Source: Adiantum capillus-veneris
Taxonomy: Eukaryota > Streptophyta > Polypodiopsida > Polypodiales > Pteridaceae
Reading direction: 5' to 3'
Assembly (NCBI GenBank): GCA_014529385.2
Contig: CM043956.1
Coordinates: forward strand, 87,161,721-87,225,720
DNA length: 64,000 nt
Shown here piece after piece: positions 34,238-45,683 of the stretch. The translations under genes and the position numbers were made by a program. The notes beneath the pieces were generated by a model. That model was not told where the DNA came from, did not search any database, and saw nothing but the letters and a program-made list of their open reading frames with translations. Every line of letters starts with the position of its first letter. Positions within the stretch are counted from its first letter, which is position 1.

Positions 34238-36845
34238 CATAATGCCGCATACAACATAGCAGCAGTACTCCCTTCAGGTTGGCTCTTTAGGCACGCAATA
34301 CCCTGCTACTATCCCCATTTATGGTCAAAACAATCCCAAGAGCCCGCTGACTATATTGTATGTCCATGCCGCCCTGTTCCCGCTGCTTGGCGCACTGTCA
34401 GATACTATTGTCATCATAGTTTAATATTTGGATCCAACTTCTATTGAGCATCCCTTGCTGGATCCAGAGCCACTTCTCGCTGAGCCTTATCGTTTCTTCA
34501 CTTCAATGTCTCTCATGTAGCAAACCCCTCTTCGGCTCCAATTACTGTGCTGATCACCATACGGCCTAGCACTGGTGAACTCTTCCATCACCTGGATCTC
34601 ACATGCTAGGTGCTGCCTCCACCCGCAAAGTTGTTTTGCCTACTGATCAGTATAGCCAGTGCTATTGTTACAACTCTATTATTGGCCAGATTTGTGCAAC
34701 GCTACCATAATTTCCTTGCATCAATCCAATATACAAACATTGACATGGCTCACAAATTGCATGTCTAGCGCAGCCGATGTGCGTGTGCCACTGGTAACAG
34801 CTGCCCTAGCCCCATGTGACTCTTTGCCACTTGGGCTCGAAACAGCTCTAGTAGCTGCTGTCATGCCTATGCAACAACACCCTCTTCCTGCTGATCTGAC
34901 ATACCCTCACCTGCTACGGAGAGTGAACAGATTCCAAAAGGCTTTGCATGCATTTTGTGAGGTAAACATACATAGCCAATATCAGCTTTTGACTTCATGT
35001 CTACAAGCTCCTCGGTGTTCTACAATAGCCAAGAGGCTTGGCCCACCTCACTAGCCTCAATAAGCTGAGTGTCCGCATCTCCTAGGAGAGGGCCACCGAC
35101 TTTAACATGTGCTCAGTGTTACTACCATAGCCACACGCCTTGCCCATTATTTTTTCCTTGGACTCAATAAATCCAATATACCCAGATGAATCCAGGATAA
35201 CCCCAGATTCACCCTTGAAGGAAAGTGTAAGGTTTAGACCGAACCACCAGCTCCATCATGCATAGTATTGACTAAATACCACGACATCCCCACTAACGTC
35301 GTCAGTGCCCAATAGTGGGTGAAGAACCAGGTACTAACATATGCTCCCAAACACAACACACACCACACGCACACACATGAGCATACATCAACACACAGTT
35401 CAGCCTTATGGATCTCGCGGAGGGTTGCCTCATGGATCTGCCTTCACCTCTTTGGTTCCACGGCCCGTACTGCCACGGATGTGGGCCTGCATATTGTTCT
35501 CGTCTCCAATTTTCCATTGGCCAACCTCACCGTTCACAGAGTCCAACCTCTCCTTCAAGAATGTAACAGGCCCTCCTGCCACTGGACCCACCGCAAAACA
35601 GTTTATATCTGCAGCTACTGGGAAACCCCTAAGGGTGTGTCTCATGCTAGCTGAACCCCCTACTTGGATGCCACCTCATTTCTCACCTACCACAAATGAA
35701 CACCACCATGATTCATCACCCCCAGGCCCCCACTCTCCTGTAGCTAATTAATTAACGCATCACCCACCATTCCCAGTCATCATTACTTCATCCATAACTT
35801 TCTAATGAGTACTACAGCACTCACCGATCAAATTTTCTATTAACTCCCTCGGCACACACGCACACTCGCAAGCCCAATGACCAAGAAGATGCCTCAATCA
35901 GCATCAGATGGCCCCTCACGCCTGTGTATAGACCAAACTAATGTGAAAAGCATGGAAGCCATTAAATCAGCGCACACAATGCAGACAAACAAAAATTAAG
36001 GTTTTGCTTACGACAACAAGCTGCCTCTAGGCAGCACAACAAGCAAGCCATTGCATCAATCTGTGCCACAATTAAAGGGATAACTCTAACAAGAAATTAT
36101 GGTTAATACTTGTGATCGCATGCTGCCTCTAGACAGCTGGTCACGAGTTTCAGCATAATTCACTACTCGTGGAACGCAAAGCCAAGAAGGTTTAAAGATT
36201 GTTGTTTAGTTTTTGGAAAGCCTGCAAAACCGGAGGCATTTTGAAACCTTCATAAGCTCTTCTAAAACTAGGTCACCAAACTTGCCTCTTCCATGCCTCC
36301 ACAAGACTACACATCATGTATGTCCATTTCTACTATTATGATGAAATGTTTAAGACGAAACCATCGAGAGTTAGTGCACTAGAAACAAAACACCTAGAGC
36401 TGTGAGTAGAATGATGAAATTTTATTTTGATGAAATGGTCTCCCTCCTTTGACACTGCAACCCAATAAATCCGACATGATTGAAATGGCAAGCTAAATCA
36501 TGTCTCGTACAGCCTACAGGTGAAAATCCTTGCATTAGAACTGTCTTCTGCATGATCTGTTTCCAAGGTGACTCGTCGTTCACTGGTTTAAAGAATTCAA
36601 TGAGACAATTGTAACAGCAAGCGAATGCATGTCTTCTTCTTTATGAGAAAGGCCATCTACTTGTTCATTGCTTTGAAAGAAATTTTTCCAGGTTGCATGC
36701 TTGCTTGGCTGCTGCTAATTGCATGCTGCATCCGAGCCAACAGTTTCAGAGGGTAAGATGAGCAAAACTGTTTTCAGACAGTAACTCACAAAAGCTTATA
36801 AAATCCGGTCCAATGCTTGCATCTGTTGGATATAACCTCCCAATG
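34238..36845. other. No gene recognised
   Basis: CCA/CTG-rich DNA with overlapping open frames on both strands (34,659-35,054; 35,319-35,751) that show no motifs. It contains the second copy of a dispersed 75-bp repeat (35,254-35,330), with a CACACA-rich stretch just beyond. Confidence 0.4.
35254..35330 (+). repeat. Dispersed ~75-bp repeat, copy 2
   Basis: Same orientation as 8,294-8,369; shares TATTGACTA, CATCCC and CCCAATAG. Confidence 0.5.
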
Positions 36846-37089
36846 TCAAAGCATTTTTTCAGCATTGCTCCTGACTTGATCCTCTTTCGCATGACGAGAT
36901 CTATGCTTTCCTTTGCGTGATTTGGCTCCCTTAACTCTGCCCTTCCCACGGTGTATAATTGTTTCAGATACTACATGAGCAAACGGCAGTGGAGGGATTG
37001 AGCTAAAATCTGACTGAACCAGAGTTATATTTGGCCACGGTGTCTGTCTAGATGGAACCACAACTTCCAAGGGAGGACTTATTATCCAC
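36846..37089 (-). CDS. Possible last exon of an unrecognised gene
   Basis: On the minus strand a good acceptor (TTTGTCTTGTCAG) at about 37,090 precedes an open stretch: WIISPPLEVVVPSRQ, then PWPNITLVQ, then a strongly basic end (HRGKGRVKGAKSRKGKHRSR) closed by TGA at 36,846. A Pro-rich segment followed by a nuclear-localisation-like basic tail looks more gene-like than nearby frames. No upstream exon or family could be identified. It could be a remnant or chance. Confidence 0.3.
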
Positions 37090-39171
37090 CTGACAAGACA
37101 AAGCACAAAATGCTCACAAAAGTGGTAAAAATTTTCAGAGATTCGGAAAGCCAACAAACTGAAATCTGCTACCTATTGATACGTCAGAAGACTTTTATGT
37201 ATGTTATAAAAACAGACACAACATGCTCGTCATTCCATGTTCAGGTGGCATAAGCATCACAATTGCTAGTTAGAATACAAAAGCTGGAAAGTAGCCTCTA
37301 CATTCTCACATTGAATATTTAAATCATCTGTATAAAGATCTATATGTTATGTAAATGCAGGGCTTCATTAATCGTACAACTGATCACCAAGCCAACGCAA
37401 CATGTGGAAAGACCAGGCAAGCCCACACTCCATGTTCATTTTGTAGATTGTCAGAACACTTCACTCTTCTTAGCAGAGGTTATATCCCCTGAATTTTTTG
37501 GTGCATGCAGTTTATTCAGCCTTCAGCCTAAATTCATGAATATCAGTGTGTCCACTGAGTACTCTAGATATAAAATGGACTATTGTTCCATAATCAGAGC
37601 AGCTTTAATGTTCTTCTATGACCCCAGGAAGATTCAAGTCTAAACATTGGTTACTACATAACTATGTATGTGTGTACGACTTGGATTATGCCACATGCAT
37701 CTGCACGAATGCACCGCACCAGGTGCAGCATTAATGGATGTGCCTTTGCGTTAATGATGGTGAATTCTTTCCCATCTGGAATAGAGAGTCCGACCTATGT
37801 AAAACCTCCAAAACACGGCCACAAACTCGTTCACCTCCTGGCTGAAAGACAGCCCTCCATTGTCTATAGGCTGGAAAACGCAGGTTCTCAAGTTTCTTCC
37901 TGACAAAATTCGAAGCAAAGCACCATCAGCCCCCTCTCAATGCAAAAACACAGATTTGGGTAGGTCTTCACGACAAAAACACAGCCACAAGTCACCCCCC
38001 TGCTGGCTAAAGATATGCCACCCAATCAGCCCCTTCACGCGTTATCGATCACAAGGCCACCATAGTCAAACTCTGGCTTTAATACCATGTCAAAGTGTGG
38101 TGACACGGGAGAATGGGGGAGAAGAGAGGAGGAGAGGGGAGAGAAAAAAGGTGAGAGGACAGAGGCAGAAAGGAGAGCATCGACTGTTGCAATGGATGCC
38201 CTAGCACCCCGCACTATTGTGAGCAGGCTGCCATTCACTGCTCTTCTGGCCTTTGTGATGATCTTCAGCAGAGGCTGCTATTCTTCCGAGAGTGCTTTGT
38301 GCTCTTCATCAACAAATTGACTTTCTATTCAAGAGAGTTGTCAAATTGTTCTTGCAAGTACAGTTTCAGCTTTTTTGCACTCGGCTTTGCTTTCTTCTTC
38401 GTAGCCTACTTGAGAGATGACTGGACGGCATCTTGCCATCATGAATGAACTTGTGATTCTTCAAATAAATTACGTATTTCAGGTCCTTGGAGTACTTGGT
38501 CATCCGTTTGGCACATGTGACAACCTGCAATTGACGTCTGTACTCCATCTTGTCGAGGCCTCCCGTTGGAAACGGGCCATGGTCCTCTCCCGATTCCTCA
38601 GAAGAGGTCGGCTCCCGTTGGAATCTCCGTTGTTCTCCTTCGTTCCCCCGCTGGGATTGGAGTACTCTTCATCTCTGAAGTCGGTTAGTCAATGGAACAC
38701 TTTCCTCTGTCAGATTCAATGCTACAACCCATGTGTGCTGCAAGAAAAAGGATCGGATCCTATGTAGGAGAAGAATCGACTGGACCGATCTATACAACCA
38801 CCTCATCACTTTTTACGTTTAGCACTTTTAGGGTTTACGTCCCTGGGCCAACAACTTCAGGTTGGGAGGGTTAGGGTTTTTAAAACCGTAATCCCATGTC
38901 TTGCCTTGCCACATCATCTTTGGTTGTGACACTACATGCTCAAGGAGTACAACCATGATATACACAAGATTAGCTAGCTCTCTCATGTACCAAACTGGGT
39001 GTGTAGCACGTCATGCATAGGTGGTTAGGAAATGACGAGTCCTCGTCATTTAGCAAAAAGGTCTAAGAAAGCCCGCTCTATCTCCCTTTGTTTATTCTAC
39101 TCATATCATAGCCAAAATTCTCTAATCTCCCTCAAATGTACTATCTAAAATCGCTATCCCGCTGCTTTGGG
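37090..39171. other. No gene recognised; possible minus-strand retroelement remnant
   Basis: Overlapping frames on both strands have no clear motifs. At 38,080-38,095 the minus strand reads TGGTATTAAAGCCAGA, resembling an initiator-Met tRNA primer-binding site, so a degraded LTR element may end there. A TTAGGG/TTTAGGG-like patch lies at 38,867-38,880. Confidence 0.3.
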
Positions 39172-39984
<813 letters not shown>

Positions 39985-39985
39985 T

Positions 39986-40272
39986 TGTCACAAAATGATG
40001 ACGTGGCAGTACTGCCTGGAGGGACCAGATGATGTGGCAAAATTGTACGGAATCCCGTGAATCGCTCTGACATGCTGACGTGGCAGATGTACAGACCTCC
40101 GCGTTTTGCGTTGATGCCACGTGGCAAGCTGTACGGATTTTCGCCATTTGCAATGGCTGCTTTTGGGGACATTTTTTGAACCAGATGCTTTTGCGTTTAT
40201 TGCTTTTCAACTGATGGGGCTCTGCTTTTGGGGAATCCCTTGTAAGAATAAATAGAACCCTAGGGTCCTCAT
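39986..40272 (+). repeat. Truncated LTR of the C/D family, plus strand
   Basis: Begins TGTCACAAAATGATGACGTG one base after the head of the minus-strand LTR, shares LTR text up to GGGGCTCTGCTTTTGGG and CCCTTGTAAGA, and is cut off by the next LTR at 40,273. Confidence 0.6.
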
Positions 40273-40943
40273 TGTCACAAAGTGATGACGTGTCTGCCCA
40301 AGAGCATGCGGGAAACCCTAGCCCTGACTGCTACTGAAAACCCTAATTCTGCAAACCCTAGCCCTAAACCCTGCAAACCCTAAAATCTGCCAGAAAACCC
40401 TAACCCTAACCCTAAACCTGTCCTAAACCCTAACCCTAACCCTAGCAGCAGGAACAAAATTCCGGATAAAGTGATGATTTCCCAGCTGATGATGTGGCAG
40501 CATTTCCGGAAATTGCAGCGCTGAATTTTCAGCTTTTGGCGACGCAATTGAGCATGAGAGAGAGAAATTCCCTTGCTTTATTTTTAAAAAACTCAAGTGA
40601 GTTTGTGAGAGAAAAAAAAAGAGAGTTTGCTTTATTTCTGAAGCTTTTGGGGCTCTGCTTTTGGCATCCCTTGTAAAACTTTAAATAAGCGGTTTTGGAA
40701 ACACTCTGCAGAGCATCTGGACACAGAGTCTGAGAATGAAACCCTAACCGCTCTCTTGTACTTTGAACATTGATTAATACATAAAGAAATACCGAAAGGG
40801 GCGCCAGTCTTTGGGGCCAATATCTCTAGGCACGGAACTCCCCCGAGCCAGTGCAAATCTATTGTGATCTGTGAATTGTTTTGAAGTGGTTATTTGGTGC
40901 TGTTGTGATTGATTCTTGACTTGGAGTGTCCAAGTTTGTTACA
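40273..40943 (+). repeat. 5' LTR of gypsy element D
   Basis: 671 bp, from TGTCACAAAGTGATGACG to GTTTGTTACA, followed one base later by a perfect primer-binding site. Longer than the LTRs of element C because of an expanded telomere-like tract (40,312-40,447). Confidence 0.85.
40312..40447. repeat. Telomere-like CCCTAA/CCCTAAA array inside an LTR
   Basis: About a dozen ACCCTA-type units, including AACCCTAACCCTAACCCTAA runs. LTRs of element C carry only about three to five AAACCCTAA units at the same place. Confidence 0.85.
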
Positions 40944-40944
40944 G

Positions 40945-40956
40945 TGGTATCAGAGC
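40945..40956 (+). promoter_or_regulatory. Primer-binding site of element D (initiator-Met tRNA)
   Basis: TGGTATCAGAGC, the standard plant gypsy/copia primer site. Confidence 0.9.
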
Positions 40957-41016
40957 ACGGCCGATTTCTCTTCTGTGGGAAATCCGATCTCCGAAAAAAA
41001 AATTTCCGCGGCACCT

Positions 41017-41340
41017 ATGGCTTCACGCAATGATCAGTCGACTCCCTCTGCATCTGGAGATGAGGGTAGGGATCACAACGAAGATTCCGGCAGAGAGTAT
41101 GGCCCGCCTCGGCCTACTCAGGCAGAGCAACGAGAGATGAAGCGTCGTCAATTGATCGGCGATGCAACAAAGATGATGCTCAGTTTTGCGAAGGACCCGA
41201 GGTTGGCAAAATATATGAGCAAGACTTCTTTTCAGGAAGTGCATGCATAGTGACAGAAAACCACAACACCACCCCCGAAACCTGCTCTCCAGAAACCTTC
41301 TAATCACAAGCAATATTCAGAGAAGAAATTAGAAGAGGTG
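41017..41340 (+). pseudogene. Truncated gag of element D
   Basis: The ATG follows the leader GGCACCT, exactly as in element C. The protein begins MASRNDQSTPSASGDEG and reaches a TAG at 41,248; homologous sequence continues to about 41,340, where similarity to element C stops. It is about 78 codons of gag N-terminus, and the rest of D is missing. Confidence 0.75.
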
Positions 41341-41611
41341 TGTCACGTGACACATCCAACCCTATGTGTCCGTGGACAAGCTACAGGGTTCAGTCAGTCC
41401 AGTCAGCCTAGATTTAAAAGTGTTCTGGCACTTTCGTGAGTCTATTCGTAGACCGTGCATGCCCAGACACTTAGTGTAGATGCTTATCCTCTGGTTGCAC
41501 ACAGCATGATCATAAGCATTCCCATCAGAATCCTTCATGGGAAATTTTCTAGTGCATTTAGCCTATTTTCCCTATTTTTGACATTTTTCACTTATTATTA
41601 ATTTTTTTTTC
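41341..41611. other. Unassigned 270 bp between element D and a LINE
   Basis: Begins with the palindrome TGTCACGTGACA (about 41,341). No coding sequence seen. It may be the edge of another LTR element. Confidence 0.4.
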
Positions 41612-42395
41612 CGAGAAAAAGATCCTTCTATTAGTTAATGAAAACTGCCCATAGGGCTACAACCACCTCTGCAAGAGAGGGCTACAACAAACATGATGGG
41701 GAGACTCTCCCAATGAAAGAACAGCATATATACAATGAGGCTAAATCAAGAGATGGGAGGAGGGAAGAGCCACATAGGTGGACGGTAGTGCCATCTGAGC
41801 ACACCCTAGACAATGGTGTAGAAAGGCCCAGGGCGCTAGAGTCGAAGGAAAGCCTCGCGGCGCTCCCGTATGCAGTCGGAGCTGCCTTGTAGTCCCTCAA
41901 GCTGTCCTATGAGAGTATGGATCAGCTCTAGCCAAAAGTCACGAACAGTCTCTGCTGGCGGCACAGACCGAGACTCAAAGATGTGGAAACAGTGGGCCCG
42001 CCAAATGAACCAGAGTGTCAGGCCACTGATGAGCTCCCAACACTCCTCTCTCTCAATGCACCACTCCTGTGGATTAAGCTCTGTAGCAGGCACAATAATC
42101 CCTCTACCTACAATGGCCTGCTGCAACGAGTCCGCAATAGTCATACATACCCCACCCTGGATGCCTCCAGGTCCAAAGGCAGCTGACCAAAAAGTATCAT
42201 ATCGTCCACGCAAAATCTGACCACATTGCCGAATGCGGCTCTCACACAGATAGTGCTCCTAAAGCATAAGGAGATCAATCTCTCCTCCCACAAGGCAACG
42301 CTGAAGCTCCTGACGCAATCGGCCCCGCTGTCGCTGAAACTGGGGCCCACCTAGTCCCTGCACGTTCCATGAGACGATCCTCATGGGGAGCGAGA
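41612..42395 (-). mobile_element. LINE remnant: endonuclease start fused to ORF2 C-terminus, RT deleted
   Basis: On the minus strand the frame starts at 42,383 with MRIVSWNVQGLGG, the first motif of an APE-type endonuclease, followed by GGEIDLLML, a TAG where the LQE motif should be, and EHYL. Then GPGGIQGGVC, and in the same frame (42,213-41,836) GLTLWFIWRAHCF, a typical end of a plant L1-type ORF2. The whole RT core is absent, so an internal deletion joined the two ends in frame. The 3' end has a 9-nt A tail at 41,612-41,620. The element is dead and could at most be moved by another LINE. Confidence 0.7.
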
Positions 42396-42399
42396 GGGT

Positions 42400-44528
42400 G
42401 GAACTTCCGGTCCATTGTCTTTCCTCAAAGAGAGGCAACGACAAGCGGAGATAGAGATTACACGCACCATCATTGAGTGCAATCTCTCTTTTCATATTCT
42501 TCACACGGATCGTTGGAAACGCATGGTGAAGGCTATTGCCGCCGTTGGTCCATGTGAGGGGTGGACGGAAGTGTCATGCCATGACATGCGCACCAAGAAG
42601 CTTGATGAAGAGAGGGCACGAATCGACAAGTCTCTTGACCCCGTGCGTGCCAGACGGGTAAAGTATGGTTGCTCTATTCTCACCAATGGATGGAGTGACC
42701 AAGAAGCTTGATGAAGAGAGGGCACGAATCGACAAGTCTCTTGACCCCGTGCGTGCCAGACGGGTAAAGTATGGTTGCTCTATTCTGACATGCGCACCAA
42801 GAAGCTTGATGAAGAGAGGGCACGAATCGACAAGTCTCTTGACCCCGTGCGTGCCAGACGGGTAAAGTATGGTTGCTCTATTCTCACCAATGGATGGAGT
42901 GACCGCAAGAAGAGGGGAATCATTAATATCCTTGTCTCATGCCCTCTTGGCACCTACTTCTTGCGAGCGGTAAGGGGGAAAAAGGTCACAGGTGCCTTCA
43001 TTTACCGCCACATTCGCAAGCCATAAAAGAGGTAAAAAAGTTTATTCCACTCTCAAGTATCTACTATTTTCAATTTTGTCTTTTGCCTTGGCTCTTCTCA
43101 CTTTCCCTTCTTTCTCCATATGTAGATCAATCCAAGCAACGTCATTCAAGTAATCACCGACAATGCCTCCAATTGTGCTTCCATGGCCAAAAAGCTAGAG
43201 GCGGAGTATCCACACATAGTATGGACTCCATGTGCATCTCATTGCATTGACCTCCTCTTGGAGGACATTGGCGACCTACCTTGGGTGAAGGACATTCTAT
43301 CCCAAGCCCTCTCCATCGTCAACTTCATCAACAAAAAGGTGAGAGTACTTGCAATATATCGCACTTACTCCGGCTTGGAGTTGAAGAAGCCTTCCGCAAC
43401 ACGCTTTGCCGCTATGTGGCTCCTCCTTGAGCGCCTCTATGATGTGCAAACCAACTGGCAAAAGACAATGGTCTCGGATGAGTTCAAAGCATGGATTGAA
43501 GAAGAGACCCAATCATCCCAACAAAATGCAAAGGCCATCCAACGGCTTTGCTTGAAGGAGGAGTTTTGGCAAGAGGTCAAGGGTCTTGTCATGGTGGTAT
43601 TGCCATTGTATAAGGTGCTTCGGATAACCGACATGGAAGGGTCTACCATAGGTCTCCTTTACCACTTCATGGAGGAGGCTTACAAGGAGATTGAGAGATG
43701 CACCATTCTTGATGGAGCACCCGATGGTTCAAGGTAAACATTTCACCTTATGATTTATGTACATTGTAAGTTGTCTTTTTCCATCTACGGTTCTACCCTT
43801 CCATGCTTGACTATCTTTCTCTCTCTCTTTGTAGTGATGTGTTGGAGGACTCTCCAAAGAGAGATGACATTCTCTTCCTTGTTAAAAAGCGGTGGGATTG
43901 GATGAGGCGACCAATCCATGGCTTTGCCGCCCTCTTGCATCCGGCTCTCAAAAAGCCATCCATCTTTGCGGATCAAGCACTTCAAGAGGAGCGCGACAAG
44001 TACCTTCCAAAGATACTCAATGAAGAACACCATGGAGAGTTTCTCCAAGAGCTCATCAACTATGGAGACCAAAGAGGCACGGCATTCGCTTCCTCGGTGT
44101 GTTGGAAGAGGGATTCGTTAGTGAAGCCTCTTTTTTGGTGGGAATGTTTTGGCTATCAATTGCCTCATCTTCAAAGGGTGGCATTGAGGGTTCTTGGACA
44201 GGTATATCATATATATTAATAATTATACATAATACCATACCATAAATTATAAATTTATAATCTCAATCATGTCATCATTTGACATTCATCATTCATGTGA
44301 CATAAATCACCCCTCAATTCCCACAATTCAAATCTCATGCCTCTCTTCTATCATCTATGTGCTCTAGGATTGCTCACCGGGTGCATGTGAGCGGAATTGG
44401 TCGGCGTATCTCTTATACACACCAAGATCCGCAACAAGCTTTCTACGAAGCAATTGGAGTGGCTTATCTATTGTCGCTCCAATTTACGCATGTTGCGGTC
44501 CATGCATGAGATGCCAATGGCTAGGCAG
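42400..44528 (+). pseudogene. hAT transposase gene, exons 1-4 (DUF659 and RNase H-like core)
   Basis: Exon 1 (to 43,031) holds the DUF659 start: RWKRMVKAI, then LDEERARIDKSLDPVRARR, NGWSDRKKRG and SCPLGTYFLRAV. Exon 2 (43,126-43,733) carries VITDNASNC with a catalytic Asp, then WTPCASHCIDLLLEDI. Exon 3 (43,835-44,201) ends LPHLQRVALRVLGQ. Exon 4 (44,368-44,528) has the hAT dimerisation motif ACERNWSAY and RNKLSTKQLEWLIYC. Introns have GT-AG ends in matching phase. Lesions: a triplicated segment in exon 1, a 1-base deletion at about 43,020 and another after ERNWSAY. The usual SDGW is TNGW, so one catalytic Asp may be lost. The gene continues at 63,634. It could be an old transposon or a host-used copy that later decayed. 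Confidence 0.8.
42592..42900 (+). repeat. Tandem triplication inside hAT exon 1
   Basis: Three copies of the segment encoding KKLDEERARIDKSLDPVRAR start at 42,592, 42,698 and 42,796 (periods 106 and 98 bp). Neither period is a multiple of three, but together they are 204 bp, so the third copy returns to the original frame while the middle one is out of frame and stops at about 42,709. Confidence 0.85.
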
Positions 44529-44626
44529 GTAATTCAGTTGGCTACATCATACTCTTTATTTATGCTTTCACATGTATGATGTATGATGTATCATGTGCTC
44601 ATATTTTTGGCATGCCAAATTGCTAA

Positions 44627-44890
44627 TGTCACCAGGAGGTGTATTTTTCTTGTTGCCTTCTGTAAATAAGTACTAGATATTTTTATTTATTTTTATTTTT
44701 ACTTGTTTTCCCCGGAACCCTTGAAAAGGTGCAAGTGGACATTGCATGGCCAGTGTGAAACGGCTGCGGCCGAATAGGTTTCTCACAGCGGGAGTCTGGA
44801 TCGGTCTCGGACTGGTCGGGCCAGTTAGCACTGAATTCTGATGAGTATGGAAGCATGTGTGCGCCAAATGAAGTTTGGGCCACTCGGAAA
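44627..44890 (+). repeat. 5' LTR of element B, first part
   Basis: Matches 55,758-56,034; stops at ACTCGGAAA where a CACTA end begins. Confidence 0.9.
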
Positions 44891-45160
44891 CACTACAACA
44901 CTAAATGAAGATATCGACGCGCCTATATCGACGGCCATGCCTTTCCACGCGTATATCGACGACATTAGCGGGCGTCGCTATACGCGTCGCAATGTGTGTC
45001 GATTTACATGTGGAAAGGCTTTATTTGCCACGCGTATAGCGACGCGTATATCGACGCCAAAAAAATTGGGGGAAAAAAGCGAAACCCGCACGCAGGGGCC
45101 ATTTTCGCCTGCTCGGATCTTGGCCGAAACTTGCTGCGCAGGTATTATGTCCATCTCCAC
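44891..45160 (+). mobile_element. CACTA (En/Spm-type) transposon end
   Basis: Begins CACTACAACAC, the standard plant CACTA terminus, and is followed by a dense array of short subterminal motifs of the type GCGTATATCGACG and its complement CGTCGCTATACGC (at least eight within 170 bp). In En/Spm elements such arrays bind the transposase. No opposite end (TTGTAGTG) was found before the LTR resumes at 49,584, so this is a fragment. Confidence 0.7.
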
Positions 45161-45168
45161 CCTCCCCA

Positions 45169-45171
<3 letters not shown>

Positions 45172-45250
<79 letters not shown>

Positions 45251-45264
45251 ATCGTGTGTGTGTA

Positions 45265-45322
<58 letters not shown>

Positions 45323-45338
45323 GTGTGTGTGTGTGTAG

Positions 45339-45370
<32 letters not shown>

Positions 45371-45493
45371 TGTGTAGGAAATAGAGAGAGAGAGAGAGAG
45401 AGGTGTGTGTGTGTGTAGGAAAGAGAGAGAGAGGTGTGTGTGTGTAGGAGAGAGAGAGAGAGAGAGAGAGAAAGAAAGAAAGAAAGAAAGAAA
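45172..45493. repeat. Compound CT / GA / GT / GAAA microsatellite
   Basis: About 38 CT units, then repeated blocks of GA(n) GTGTGTGTAGGAAA (four or five rounds), ending with GAAA units that abut the 3' end of the LINE. Confidence 0.95.
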
Positions 45494-45512
45494 GATTTTT
45501 AACGTCTATGTC

Positions 45513-45528
45513 AGGCCGAAATCGGCCT
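45513..45528 (-). other. LINE 3'-end hairpin
   Basis: AGGCCGA-TT-TCGGCCT, flanked by CTCAT and GACATAGACGTTA. Counterpart at 48,626-48,640. Confidence 0.75.
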
Positions 45529-45683
45529 ATGAGACAAATCAAATGTACATGGTGTGTATGTGATACAAAACTGAACTGAGTGTAGGTAGTGGGGTATCTG
45601 AGGAGGGATGGAGCTCTATCTCTAGGGGTATATGCATGTCTATATGCTCAAGGTAGTACAATCATGAGAATGCATCAAGCTAT

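Noticed and set aside
38080-38770. Host or gag-like gene on the minus strand near 38.4 kb
   Set aside because: The frames (38,366-38,548 and neighbours) change repeatedly and lack recognisable motifs; only a possible primer-binding site nearby is noted.
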